Notes under the pieces: model-generated
Seen by the model: only the letters and a program-made list of their open reading frames with translations
Told to the model about the DNA's origin: nothing
Database searches by the model: none
Program-made: the position numbers and the translations under genes
Assembly: GCA_021234155.1 (NCBI GenBank)
Contig: JAJEKV010000004.1
Span: forward strand, 18,167,310 to 18,231,309
Source: Isoetes taiwanensis
Taxonomy: Eukaryota; Streptophyta; Lycopodiopsida; Isoetales; Isoetaceae
Direction of reading: 5' to 3'
Length of the DNA: 64,000 nt
Shown here: positions 22,779 through 34,715 of the stretch, in pieces
Position numbering within the stretch: the stretch's first letter is position 1
How the letters are laid out: every line of letters begins with the position of its first letter

Positions 22779-23153
22779 GCGACGGGCCTAGAGCCGCCCC
22801 GGGCGGTTCAGCGCGGGCAAGGGCGCATTGCTGACGTGGAAACCACCCCGGTGTGCCATCCAGGACCTGCACTGATGTGTGAGTCCCCCTTTATCAGCCA
22901 AGTACCCTCGTTATCAGCCGAAGCGTGCGCGACGGGCCTAGAGCCGCTCCGGGTGGTGCGGCGCGGCCGAGGGAGCATTGCTGACGTGGAAACCATCTCG
23001 GTGCGCCGTCCAAGACCAGACGCGGACGTGTCTGTCCCCCTTATCAGCCAAAGCCCCGTTATCAGCCAAGGTGAGTGCGACAGTCCTAGAGCGGCCCGAC
23101 CGGTCGGGCACGAGCAAGGGTGCATTGCTGACGTGGAAAACATCTCGGATTAA
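22779..23153. repeat. GC-rich tandem repeat, about 150-bp unit, 2.5 copies
   Basis: 'GCGACGGGCCTAGAGCCG' begins at 22779 and 22929, and a variant at 23077 (spacings 150 and 148). Each unit includes 'GCATTGCTGACGTGGAAA' and the first two include 'TTATCAGCC' pairs. It is much more GC-rich than its surroundings. Long overlapping ORFs on several frames reflect the low stop frequency of GC-rich DNA and are not genes. Confidence 0.9.
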
Positions 23154-23473
23154 TAGCTTTTCAATTAATAGCTTTTTCCTCAATTGATATATCTTCAAAG
23201 GTTTGTTTGATAAGTCCTATCTTCAAGCTTGATAAGTCCTATTTGTTTGTGCGTAACTTTAACAATATCAGTTTTCGTCTCCCTAGAAATGGAAGAACTT
23301 TAGTTTTCATCTTCCTAGAAATGGTAAGAACTTTTTGATAGAAACTCAGAGAGGACAAGAAGCAACCTTGATTAAAATTGGATGAAAATCTATCTATTTG
23401 GAACAACACTCAAGCACATGCAGTTATGTCATCACAAAGCTTGAGAAAAAGAGGTTCATCACCAATGACAGTT
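23154..23473. repeat. Short local duplications, no gene
   Basis: 'TGATAAGTCCTAT' occurs twice (about 23209 and 23230). 'CCCTAGAAATGG'/'TCCTAGAAATGG' segments recur near 23281 and 23312. No coding signal. Confidence 0.5.
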
Positions 23474-23517
23474 CATTACCTCAGATAAATGGGCAAGCCC
23501 AGTTATCTGAGGTAATG
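23474..23517. other. Nearly perfect 44-bp hairpin
   Basis: CATTACCTCAGATAA (23474-23488) is exactly complementary to TTATCTGAGGTAATG (23503-23517). The 14-base spacer itself folds (GGGC-AA-GCCC), giving a stem broken only by one A/G mismatch and a 2-base loop. It could form a cruciform or a small RNA hairpin, or be a minimal inverted element. No flanking duplication is clear. Confidence 0.7.
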
Positions 23518-23916
23518 GGCAATCAAAAGGTAAGGGAGGTGAAAGCCTTTGCAGTAGGCCCAGGTTCGAACATCCACAACTCGATTATTACATAGCTGGC
23601 CTGGATTATCAGCATCCATGAGTAGATTATTAAGCTCCAATCCAAATACGGTTATCAACTTCTGGAGCAGCTACTGAACCAAAAAATAGGCGCATAACTG
23701 TGGTCATCAGATTTGCTGTTGAGATTTGTGCTTGTTCTGCCCTGTCATAGAGCTTGAATCAATTGCCTCGATTGCTTGGATAAAACAACCTCGTGGTTAA
23801 AGTGCAATAACTATATTTATTACAACAATTATTCAAGAATGTATTAGCAAGCAAATGATTTAAAAGAATTGTGGTCATCAGGTAAACACATCCCACATTG
23901 GTTCAAATGAAGAAAT

Positions 23917-26900
23917 TCAATTTGTATTTAAAAACGGCTTTCCACTTCTAAAAGCTTTGATAATTTGATTAGTATCCGACAAATAATCCCCTAATGCAGT
24001 TATTTGATGTAGAGTATTTGTGTATTGAGGACGATATACTCTGGACTTCTTATGCATTCGATTAAATAAATTCTCTATTGCCATGCTTGTCTGCCACAAG
24101 TGTATTAGAAAAGCAATGAGGATTATTGTCCAAAAAATTAAATATTTTTATAGTGTTGTGAACAACAATAAAAATCACATAAAGTGGATTTTGAGTTGCC
24201 TAAAAATTACATAAAGTGGATTCATAGCCAATCTACAAGGTTTGACACAACTCTGAAGCTATTTGACAAGGTTTAAATTGGGCAATTTTCTAAGGCTATA
24301 GGGCATAAGCATGTTACAGTGTACCTTAAAAAATATTATTTAGGGACCATAAAACTACCTAAAAAAGTACCCAATACTAGGTACTGGGTACTTATATGAT
24401 GGCTCAATAACTAATAAGTATTAAATTGGGTTCATTCATTTTCACCTCCAATAGTACTGTCTTTATCTTGGCCTTCAACATTAACATGCTTTTGACTTTT
24501 ATTTTGGACTTTTGAATTAGTTTTGATAAAAAGAATAAGAAAACAGTACCCATTTCTAAAGTACCCAGTGTAGGTACTTTGGCAGGTTCCAAAAGTGGAC
24601 ACCTGTAGCATGCTTATGCCCTATAGTGAATCCTGGGACAACTATTGAGAAAACACAATTACTTGGCACGCAGAGATGGTTTACTAACTAGATGGTTTAC
24701 TTTATCATATTGAGGAGAGCAGATGATGGAACTCATGTAGCTTGACCTAGATACTTATGGGTCTGACTCTGTTGTACTTACCAGCCATTAATTGACCTTG
24801 CTTCTACGGATTGAGATTTTAAGCTAAGATTAGATGAAAGAGAAATCAGACCTGTCCTCGTACAAGTGTCTTGTGAGATGCAACCTCTAGGATAGCCTCT
24901 ACCTTTTTCTGCATTTCACCTGTTTCTTGTTTCTTTCTATCACACTCCTGTTTAAGAAAAGCGAGATAGTTTTCCAGGTTTAGAATCTCAGTAACTGAAG
25001 ATTTACAATAGGATTGCATGTCTGTCCGCAATGCATCTGTCGTAACTGCACATTCCTCAACTTCTTTTCTTAATTCCTCATTTGTACTCGACAACGTCCC
25101 ATGTCTGCTGTGTGACAACAATTTTAATTTAATAGTGGTCACTAAACCAAAATAGTTGAATGCAGTATAAGATACAGCAAAGACTAGATCAACTGCAATA
25201 AAATGTATAGCCATCACAACCATTGCATATGAAACAAATGCAAAACGCTAGTTCACCAATCATTATCACCACCTCAACAAAGATGAGTTCCAATTCCTTT
25301 AAAGTGGTATAAATGCATTCTTTCAAAAGAAAAAGTGTAATGCTCTGGTGTCACATCTAGAATCAATAAAAAAGAGCAGCTAACCAGCACCATTACAATG
25401 TGCATCATCACCTCAATAGCAAGTCATTTATCTCCTGAAACTCGCTTGAAGCTTCAGTAACTGTTTCCAAATATTTCTGATATGACATCATCCTATGTAA
25501 GGCTCTCTTTGAGGTGGTCTTCTCATGTTGCAATTGTCCTATAGTTGTTTCAATTTCGCTAATTTCTGCTTCCTGGACATGCCTGAAGATCAGAGCCTTG
25601 AAAGCCTTATAATGTAGTACCAAATATCTTTTATCCCCAATATAGACTTCATTGAAAGAGATTAGATATAGCAGAATATGTCCCATTATGTTTTTTGTCA
25701 CTGTTCTGATTATTAATGTTTATGGTTCAGATAGCTATTTGAGGTACCAATACATCCATGTAATCAAACTTTTGCATATAAATGTGGGGCATTAAAGACT
25801 AAGTAACTCCCAGTGTCATTAACAAACATAGAAACTATTATATGGCATTAATTGTTCTACCATCTCTTTGATTGCTAACAGTCCATAGGCATGTAATAAG
25901 AAGCAATAACCTTTTCCTGTCGAACTTTCATCTCATTTGCAGCTCTCTTCTCAGCACGTATTCTTTTTATATTATTTTCCTAAAAAGATACACTATATCA
26001 GCATATCATAATCAGAAAAAATGAATGCAATAAAAGATAAAATAATTATGCAAAGTAGGAGCATAAATTCTGACAGCAATATTTAACTTTATGAGGCCAC
26101 AAATGCTTACCTTCTAGGGCTGTGCATGATGTTGCATATTGAGGATTCCCATTCATACTAGGGATCCAAGCATGCCGTAGACTAAATTGAGAAACTATAG
26201 AGTAAAAAATTCAATGATTTACATCTGAACTCTGCAGAGAAGACGAAATAAGAGAGATCTGCTATTGTTGACTTCATCATAAGAAATCTGGCATCCCTAA
26301 GGGCAATCCTCCGCACTGTTTCAACAGACAGAAGCGCAGCAACTGTGTGAATATAGAAAGTGTTTATTCATTAGCACCAGGAAGACTCTAATTATCCTTG
26401 GGATCTCATCAACCATTCGTAATTCTTTATCTAAGCAAGCTGCTTAATCTGTCAAGATGCTGCATGGAGTGCTATTTGATGCCAGCCTGCAAATTAACAT
26501 GAATTATGGGAATGGAGGTTTATATCTTCAAGAACTTGCAAATGGAGTGTGCTAAATCATAGGTTGGCCATCTGTATCTAAAAGACATCTACAATCCAGG
26601 ATGGCCGTTTTACCATGTAAAGTTGGCTTTCATGCAAAAAAGATTTTCCGAGCTGTTAACTTGTGTTCATGGACTAGCATACCTAACCTTTTTTTAATAT
26701 AAAAATGATGCCTGAGATTTTCCACCCTTATACGGCTTTCTGCTAATAGGGCATGTCAATTTATGAATCACATGGCCATATTGATAAGGCTCTCTCTTGC
26801 TGTCTGTAACAAAGCATGTGAAGCATCAGCTAAGTTGCCTTAGTTGTATTGCATTACAAGTTTGCTGATATATGAGTTTCCTAAGTTTGTTAAAGAAAAT

Positions 26901-27958
26901 ATTTCGCTGAAGTAACTTTGAAAAAAAAAGCAGATTCCCTAGGGTGCCTACATAAGGTCTACTACAAAGCCAGGCGAGCGGAAGATGGTATGAGGTTCAG
27001 CTATATCAATATCTATGCTGCCCTCGTCCTTACTAATATAGAAACAACTACTGGATATTGGAAATAGAAGATAAAATAATGATGTTGCAACTAATATGTA
27101 GTACTCTATTTCCAGTTGTGTGAATGGCAAATACAAAATACACAATGTAGAACTTCATGCTTTCAAAATCAGCATGCCTCCCACATTAATAACGGGGTTA
27201 CTTTACTTAGTTTACAATCATCATTGTGTCTATTTCCACGAAGGTTGTTGCATGTGTTCATAATGTTGCTGCATACAGCATTTCTATAACGACGATTGAC
27301 ATCGTGGCCGCAATGATGGGAGCAGAACACAATACAAAGAGTTGCATACATCTGGTTGCTTAGGTTGCTAGATGATATGGAAGTCAAAAATTTAAAGGTT
27401 GCAGTTTGTCCAATGACAAAATAGTTGGGAGCTTATGCACTTCGTGATCGACTTTACAAACAATATAGCAACCTCACTGGGCACATACAACAAAAGTAGA
27501 AAACCGAAAGAGCATGGCAAAACAAATGCAACTCGTCACCTGCAAAAATTTTGAAAAACGAATAAGGGAATCTTGCAAATCACGATCCCTTTGCCTCAAT
27601 TCTTCTTCTCGTTTAGTGAGTTCTTCTTCCTTCCTACAGAAAGAAGTTAATGCAAAATTCGCAAAAGCATTAAAAGGGGTTGTGAATTGTGGAAAGCTGC
27701 CTACCGTGCAGCCTCGATTTTCTGGTGCTCAAGAGCTTCCTGGACTTGGAACATGAGGCGACGTTTCTCGAGCAAGCGAGTGGCTGGCAAAGCCTTGTCA
27801 AGTGCTACAAGAGTGTGCTGGCCCCCACCACATGGGTTCACTGGAGTTTCCATGATTTCTACTCCAGCAGCATCCGCCATATCTAACTCTTGAATGGAAA
27901 CTTCTTTGGTACACTCTGCCCAAAAACTAACCTGGCCATTGATCCCATCCCCCATCAT
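23917..27958 (-). CDS. CFAP73: CFAP73/CCDC42-family axonemal coiled-coil protein, six exons
   Basis: Exons on the minus strand: 27958-27705, 27633-27540, 25979-25911, 25572-25412, 25104-24852 and 24090-23917, with stop at 23919-23917. All introns are GT-AG (71, 1560, 338, 307 and 761 bp) and phases agree, giving 334 residues, close to the roughly 310-320 residues usual for the family. Hallmarks: 'TRLLEKRRLMFQVQEALEHQ' (exon 1), 'REEELRQRDRDLQDSLIRFS' then 'KFLQ' (exon 2), 'RAEKRAANEMKVRQEK' (exon 3), 'YQKYLETVTEASSEFQEIND' (exon 4), 'STNEELRKEVEE' (exon 5), 'MAIENLFNRM ... GDYLSD' (exon 6). It is coiled coil throughout. Family members (Chlamydomonas FAP73/MIA2; animal CCDC42 and CFAP73) belong to a complex regulating inner dynein arms or to the sperm flagellum. 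In a plant this implies motile sperm. An ATG at 28036 would add 26 residues; the MMGDG start is preferred but uncertain. Confidence 0.93.
24296..24626. mobile_element. MITE in CFAP73 intron 5
   Basis: Terminal inverted repeats of about 30 bp: 'CTATAGGGCATAAGCATG' at the left edge and its complement at the right edge (24609-24626), with further imperfect matching inward ('TTACAGTGTACC' against 'CTACAGGTGTCC'). The TATA next to GGGC at both ends may be the target duplication. The AT-rich non-coding interior has further internal inverted matches ('AAAGTACCC'/'GGGTACTT'). Confidence 0.75.
25807..27050. repeat. Segmental duplication, right copy (inside CFAP73)
   Basis: Counterpart of 6359-7610. 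It spans the end of intron 3, exon 3 and about 1.07 kb of intron 2. The exon is open here and frameshifted in the left copy. Confidence 0.92.
27051..27539. other. Remainder of CFAP73 intron 2
   Basis: Unique AT-rich intronic sequence between the duplicated block and exon 2. No transposon signature is recognised. Confidence 0.5.
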
Positions 27959-29289
27959 CACCAAAACATGCAAGCTGGAAACATATTTACAGCTGAAATA
28001 ATTAGATTCTAAGAGGTGAACCCAAGTTGACGCCATTGGAATAAATGCCTTTGTATTAAAGAACTTATGCTTAGTCCCCTGATGTTTCTCTTGTGGGCCT
28101 TAATGAAATTACAAGAAGATTTTATGTTTGTACTTTCATATTTGATTGTTCGCTTGAAATAATAATATAATGCACTGCACGTTCATCCATAACGGTTCCA
28201 TAGTAAGGCATGTCTCTGCCCTACTTTTTTGGTGCAATTCTTTGCAGCACCAACTTTTAAAGCACTATATAAATCATTCAATTACGGATGAAAGAATTGC
28301 ATGGAGCCAAGGATATCTAACACAAGCTGAAGCTAATTCGTGTCGATAGTTTCATTTGCATATTCCAAATTTATCAGACTTGCTTGCAACATTTATGCTT
28401 GATTTATGGAGCAGTGCAGGCTGAATAAACCTAATCTTAGTGGATGGTTGCATTAAACAGTCACACAGGCAACCCAGTTACATATCTTGTTCAAAAATCC
28501 TGAACTTCACTTCTAGTTTCAAATTCCTTTGAGAAAGCTTGAGTTTTAAAAGTATCAAGGAAGCAAAGGAGCCATTGTCATATGCCTAGATTTGCTATCT
28601 AGATGACAGATAAAGCAAAAATTCACAAGAGGGCTTGCTATCGGTGTGCTGAAGCTGTAGTTTCTATTATGAATAGCTCCATTGCAATGTGCTTTCTAAG
28701 GAATACAACCGATAACTACTACAAGCTTCTTCCAAGTCTTCCATAGCTTAGGTATACCCAGAGGAAAATGAAGCTTGAGATTCCAAGATAAGCAAATCAA
28801 GTACACCGTAGCTAGATTAAGGATGCCAATAGCTAGATTAAGGATGCCAGGAGAAGAATAGCGTAACATGGGCTTTCTCGTTACATCTTATAACGTAACA
28901 TGGGCTTTTGTGTTACAAGATAAGGTAGCGATCACAGGTACATTGTCAAAAAGCTCAAGCTTAGACTTCCTACGGCTAATGACAAACCTGGAATAAAAAT
29001 TGGTCTGACAGATCTCTAAGAATGATTTCTGCTACTCTTGCCAAAGTTTATACCTAAAAAAAAACAAGAATCATGTTGCTTCACCAACCAAATCGGATTT
29101 TCAAGAGTTGCAAATATTCAAATACCTTTTATGAGAGACCTTCCTAATGGCAGACTTCAGCTAGGTTTTCTGTCGGTAGAAGGTAGAGATCTCCAGTATC
29201 CATTTTCCATATGCTTTTAACTGCGGAAGAGAAAAAGATAGGAATGAGAAAGCAATGAAAAAAACTCACTTTGCCAAACTTTCGACTTG
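27959..29289. other. Upstream region of CFAP73, no gene seen
   Basis: It probably contains the 5' untranslated region and promoter, but no element can be assigned with confidence. Two short local duplications occur: 'TAGCTAGATTAAGGATGCCA' twice (about 28811-28852) and 'GTAACATGGGCTTT' twice (28864 and 28905). Confidence 0.4.
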
Positions 29290-29480
29290 CACACTTCGTA
29301 TAGCAAACTCAAGACTGAAGACGACGTCAGGATGCGCCTCGTCGCATCTGCGTTTTATTTTCTTGACCATTGTCGAATTTCCATAGCCTTTGATTTTTAA
29401 AGTTGAAGATCTAATGGTTAAACGCATGCCACCTCAGACTTTGCTGAGGTGGAGGTGATACATGCCTAGGCTAGACTGCT
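29290..29480. repeat. Dispersed repeat, right copy
   Basis: Related to 19030-19190: 'TTTTCTTGACCATTGTCGAA', 'CCTTTGATTTTTAAAG', 'CGCATGCCACCTCAG' and 'GCTGAGGTGGAGGTG'. The CCACCTCAG/CTGAGGTGG pair is a perfect inverted repeat in this copy. Confidence 0.6.
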
Positions 29481-30840
29481 TCTAGGAAATGCTGCTGACA
29501 TCCTCTGTCATGCACATTAACTATTTTGTACTTATTTTCCATAATTAATGATTAAAAAGCTTCATTCCTAAAAAAAAAACTAGCAAAAGGCACACCAGAA
29601 GGCTTTAATAAGGTCAAATTGGTTAAGGCTGGTTAAGGCTTGGTAGCAGTTTTAGGCTACACATGTACAACAGATAAAAATAGGTTTTCAAGCATTAGGC
29701 TTCTGCAACTATTGAGTATGATATGTGAACAATATTTCAATTGAAGGAATTTTAATTTTAGATTATGATAAGTTAATTGTCTTAGTGAGGTATTGTCGTT
29801 GAGCTTATTATAAATAACATATGCTTGATTATTATTTTATCATGTCCAATTAAAGGAATTTTGAATTCTAGATATTGATCAGTCAGTTGTTCTTTGATTT
29901 TGTTTATTGTCGTCGAGTTTGATCTTTTATTTTAGATTGTTATATCTCTTGTTGATAGTTTGTTTTTTGTAATCTTCTTGTATGCATTCTTGCTCTTTAT
30001 GATATTCTTTAGTTTTCAATTGTATTTGAATATTTCAAATCTAAAAGTATTTCAGATGAGCAAATTGTGTCTAATCCCTTAAGAATCTATATTTGGAGTT
30101 TACTTGTTCAAATTCTTCTTTCCGCTTCAACTTGGATATCATTTTTCATGTCACATACTTATAGCTATTTCTTCATCCAAGCCACTATTCTGTAGAATAA
30201 TTTATGCTGAAAACTTGGCTTTGGCCCTATTAAACTAGCCACAAATAGCCAAAAATTTTCCCAGCATAGAAATGTGGATTTAATGTCTACACAATATGTC
30301 GACATATGTGCGCCAGAATTGGGCTACAAAACAGGCTGCAAAGATCGTAATATATCGTAATATTTCTAATTTTATAGGTAAAACTAGTAAATTCCCTCTT
30401 GTTGCATAGATAAGAGCCCAAATAGACTCAATTACAAGCAAAGCGAACAGCTATACTGTCTCAAACTTTGTCCATCTTTTAATATTGCCAAAATGACCTA
30501 CCTGTTTTAATATTGCCAAGATGACCTGCCTGCACCGAGGAATATACAAATCTGGATACTTCCTGGACCAAAATTTGATCTTTCAAAACATGATAAATTT
30601 ATTTGCAAAACGAAGTAACAACAATATGTATTTCAACTGAGTTGAAAAGATGGTGCAAAGAAATTGTCGTATCTTGCAGGGCAAAACCATAAACATCTAG
30701 AAATACATGCTCCAAAGAATCTCAAAAAACGGTACACATGCAATAAATATGTTTACAAGATCTGCAATCTAGTTATGATGTCCTCTGTCTTGTCATAGAG
30801 GACTAGCTTATTAACCAATTTCTTAAATTTGGAAGGGCCA
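29481..30840. other. Non-coding stretch, no gene seen
   Basis: AT-rich sequence with only short ORFs. A direct copy of 'TGGTTAAGGCT' occurs twice at about 29621-29642. Confidence 0.4.
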
Positions 30841-31205
30841 GACCTTATAAGCTCATATTCTGCAATACTCTATGTCCTGGCTGGCCAGCAAGATCCTCAA
30901 TATAGATTAGATCCATCAATTTGAGAAAGTAGTAACAGCATTTGTAATTATCGTTTTGATTTCGACTCAATTCGATTACATATTGCCAGTATGTACCAGA
31001 CTTTGAAGTTGAAAAGGTCTTTAGCAATCTAGATTGCTAAAGTCATATCTAGATTGCTAAAGCTAAAAAAGCAATTTCATAGATTTAGAAGGGCAGTCCG
31101 ATATCTGACCTCATAAGTTCATTCTATAGAGAGGTACTCTACAATAGATCAAGGTCCTGGCTGGTCACCAAACTCCTCAATTTTGATCAGATCCATCCAT
31201 ACGAG
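30838..31205. repeat. Diverged tandem duplication of about 260 bp
   Basis: 'CAGACCTTATAAGCTCAT ... GTCCTGGCTGGCCAGCAAGA ... TCAGATCCATC'-type sequence near 30840-30915 recurs in diverged form near 31098-31200 ('GACCTCATAAGTTCAT', 'GTCCTGGCTGGTCACCAAAC'). Non-coding. Confidence 0.6.
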
Positions 31206-31264
31206 AATTAATATTTCCAATTTATAAAGTAAAGGTGAACAGAGGATCCTGACGTAATGTTAGG

Positions 31265-31690
31265 AATGAAGAACAATAAGATTGGTGTCCGGACACTAGC
31301 AAGAATAGAGAAAGGGAGATTTTCTAAAAGGAGGGGAGATGCACAACGAAATGGATTTGATGCATCTATGGAGTCGTGGATTTGAGCGCAATTACCGCTT
31401 CTGGAGTTGCCAATAGCCATTTCTCTGTCAAGAAAAAAGGAGTAATTCTGGTGGTCATAAGATTAGGGACGTTGAGAACAATAAGATTGGTGTCTGGACA
31501 CTAGCAAGAATGGAGAAAGGGAGATTTTCTAAAAGGAGGGAGATGCACAACGAAATGGATTTGATGCATCTATGGAGTGATGGTTCAATATTTTGAGCGC
31601 AATTACCGCTTCTGGAGTTGCCAATAGCCATTTCTCTGTCTCAAGAAAAAAGGAGTAATTCTGGTGGTCATAAGATTAGGGATGTTGATC
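31265..31690. repeat. Tandem duplication of about 205 bp, two copies
   Basis: 'GAACAATAAGATTGGTGTC' begins at about 31268 and 31474. Each copy continues through 'AGATGCACAACGAAATGG' and 'GGTGGTCATAAGATTAGG'. The left paralog (8576-9042) has only one such unit. Confidence 0.9.
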
Positions 31691-31985
31691 CTTATCATAT
31701 AGAGAAATTAAATCAGCAATGCTTACTGTTTTGAAGCCTTTTTTCTTGAAGCCACCAATCTGGACGCTTTTGTCACTTGCGAATCCTCCTGTAAGACTCT
31801 TCAACCTATGATTTTTCATGCATCCATCACAATGTGCTTGTTTTTAACTGCACAATAATTTCCAACAGGAAAAATCTTGCATCACTTTGAAGCCACATCC
31901 GTGAATCTATAAAGAAACTTCTGCATAGAAATTCCAAGGCCTAGTCTATGAGACCTGGAATGCAGCAACCACAATATCTTTTTTT
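31525..31985. repeat. Segmental duplication, right copy of 8576-9042
   Basis: Same order and orientation as the left copy. It continues directly into block B at the T tract, showing the state without the 7.7-kb insertion. Confidence 0.9.
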
Positions 31986-34715
31986 TTATTGCAACATTAT
32001 ATCAGCTAGTGGAACATGTCCTTGCAATGGCGCATGCAGATAATATAGGGTATGCACAATCAACAATGCCAAGGGCCCTAATATACAAATTAAGAGGTCA
32101 AGTAATATTGAGCTCATGGCTCCATGAAAAAACACTAGCTCTATGCCAAGGATAGAAAGAATGCCAAGAACAGCTTGGACTTTTGGGATATGAAGCAAAG
32201 CTTAAAATGTCTATAATTTCAATCTTCTCAATGTATTGATAAAATAAAGCATCTTACTGGTATGAAATGACATTTATCTTTCTCTTCTTTTTCTAAAACT
32301 CCCATGTCAATTATAATGAAAGCAGAATTTGACAAAAAGCTTTGAACATTCAACCATAAGATGTGACGATCACCTTGCAATAGCAGGAGAATTGATGCCA
32401 TGGCAAAGTCATACAAAAATCTATTGCAAAACCTATCATTGATATAAGAGATCCTAAGTTTGCACTTATGAGCCATTCTAGCTTCTGTTACATGCCATGC
32501 AGACCCCAGTGGTTTCAGAAATACGGCATTTCTCTAAGTAATCTTTTCCAGCAATCGTTACAAACAATAAAAAAGGTAAGAAGATTACCTCCTTAGAAAT
32601 CACGGTCTCCTCTCTAGCTCAACTTTGTAGAACTTCACGTTACTTTATGTATCAATATTGGCAAAAGAATCCAAGCAGAATATGGACCCGAAACTTGCTT
32701 GCTTTCCTAATCAAGAACACATTTTCTCTAGAGTTTTAGAAGATTGGGGTCTCTGTTTGGGTTATAGCAGGAGAATTGATGCGATGGCAAAGTCATACAA
32801 AAATCTATTGGAAAACCTATAACTGTTATAAGAGATCCTAAGTTTGCACTTATGAGCCATTCAAGCTTATGTTACATGCCATGCAGAACTGCAGTGTGGA
32901 ATGACAGAGATGTGGAACTTGTATCAAATGCATATGGGATGAAGCAGTTTCTATCGTATGAGCCCTTGAAAGGTGAGAATCCTACCAAAGACGTAAATTC
33001 CAGCAGATCAAAAGAATTATGGTTGGAAAATGCGTTCTTCAACATCAAGTGCATAATAGGCTTCATTGGATTCAAACATGAAAAATGAAAAGTACCCTTT
33101 CTTGCTTGAATCTATAGGAATAGGTAAAGACGTTTTCTAGGTGCTCTGCAAAAGATGCAAACGAGTGTTATCTATTCACTAATCTATTCACTAATGGAGA
33201 TCAAGGCAATGGCATAGGTATATTTAGGCAAGACGGTAGAATGATAGGGTATACACTGCTGTTAAAGGCTGTTGTCATGTCACTGATTACATTGCGAGTC
33301 ATGCTCAACCTGAAGAGATGCAAGAATTTCTTCTCTCAATATAGACACCATCTCATTAGCAACCCAATCAGGTTGCTCGCCTGGACCATCAGAACATTCA
33401 GCATCCTTCACTCAGCGTGAAGCTATGGCATATCAGATGGATAATCGAGCTGGCTGAAGTCTTTAGGCCGGAAAAACCACAAAGCACTAAGAACTAACAT
33501 AATAACGTGTGCAATGCATGAACAGTGCCATTCAGAACCTATCAAGGCCTTATCATTGACATATATCTCTTCTGGTATGGGAAGGGACGTTATTTGACCT
33601 ATATCTCTTCTGGTATGGGAAGGGATGTTATTTTCTCAAGGTACCAAATGTAAAATCATTACTCTAACATATATCTTCTGTAAATTTCCCAACATGAAAT
33701 ACTATCAAACAATTATGTTAGAAATCTTGAACAATGGTCATTTCAAGCAGATCTATGATTTGAAGCATGCCACCTTGAGGGTATTAGAACTGCGTAACCA
33801 AATGAGAGTTTCAATTATAGCTGATTTTAGTAATAAGGGCTAGTTTCTTATCCAAAATATCACCTTTACCTGAACTGATCTGCTATGTCATGGTAGTCTT
33901 TACTCGTCTGTACTTAATTTGGCCGCCCTTCTATGGTGAGAAGTAGCTCTTCATCCAAATATGGTGCTGATATATGAACTGATATGCTACGTTACACTGC
34001 ATCTTGCTATAAGCCTTTCCTATTACTCTGTTTCCCCAGATTTTAGTCAACTTCTAGTTTCCCTAGAAACAAGGCTAAATTTTTGGCATAAAGTAGACTA
34101 TGGCATGTGGAATGGTATGTGATTAGAAAGGAGAAGCAGATCTTTGGCTGAAAACAAGTATAGACAATTTTTGTAGGCTCTAGAATTTGGATATCTATGC
34201 AGGCAGAATACCTAAGCTCCCTAATCAAATGCACCTAGTGCTGGAATAGAACATAAATACGGTTATACATGTCTTAGTTTCGAAATAAAAATAGAAAAAT
34301 GTAGGGCAAATGAGTCTTCTGGAAATTATTATAAGTGCAGAAGCTTGATTCCAACTGACCTGAGAATTGCTACTAAGCCTATGCATTAAACAAACCATAG
34401 AAGCAAGCAGAAAGTTCAAAGAGTCTTACCTGAGAATAAGATGCAAAAAGCTGAACTAATTTAGAGTAGCAGTTCAGGCATGGTGGCAACACAGAGTAGG
34501 TCGCAATAGTAGCTATGTGCACGTTATCCCGATAGGTCGAACCAAAATGAGGCTTCCAAGTATGAAAAATTGAGCGCTGGAAAATAGCCAAAATAGGCAT
34601 CGATCCAGTATTTCTATTAAATGAAAAATATCAGACACGAAAAATTCATACATTCAAAAACAACACTCTGCAAAAATGTCATAATCTGGGCAGGAAATGA
34701 AGATTAAAACGGGTT
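31986..34715. repeat. Segmental duplication block B, copy 2
   Basis: Homologous to 16718-18898 with an extra segment of about 590 bp at 32890-33470. From about 32711 rightward it is also the start of the 17.6-kb tandem unit. A local duplication ('GACCTATATCTCTTCTGGTA') occurs at 33550-33625. Confidence 0.9.
32852..33420 (+). pseudogene. Unrecognised coding-like segment in block B (copy in unit 1)
   Basis: A possible exon after 'GAACTGCAG' reads 'WNDRDVELVSNAYGMKQFLS' then 'YEPLK', with a possible GTGAGA donor, and is followed by 'KELWLENAFFNIKCIIGFIG' and, in another frame, 'KRCKNFFSQYRHHLISNP'. The counterpart at 50550-51100 keeps a longer open frame through 'DEIPADQKELWLENAFF' and 'HENEKYPFLLESIGIGKD'. 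The amino-acid composition looks protein-like, but I recognise no family. It is absent from the 16.7-18.9 kb copy. Confidence 0.35.

Noticed and set aside
22808-23198. Overlapping ORFs on several frames of about 60-110 codons
   Set aside because: They lie in a GC-rich tandem repeat where stop codons are rare. The proteins only repeat the DNA period.
33300-33440. Possible beta-CASP RNase motif ('SHAQPEEMQEFL')
   Set aside because: The match is short, the frame is interrupted on both sides, and the expected GEYR motif does not follow.
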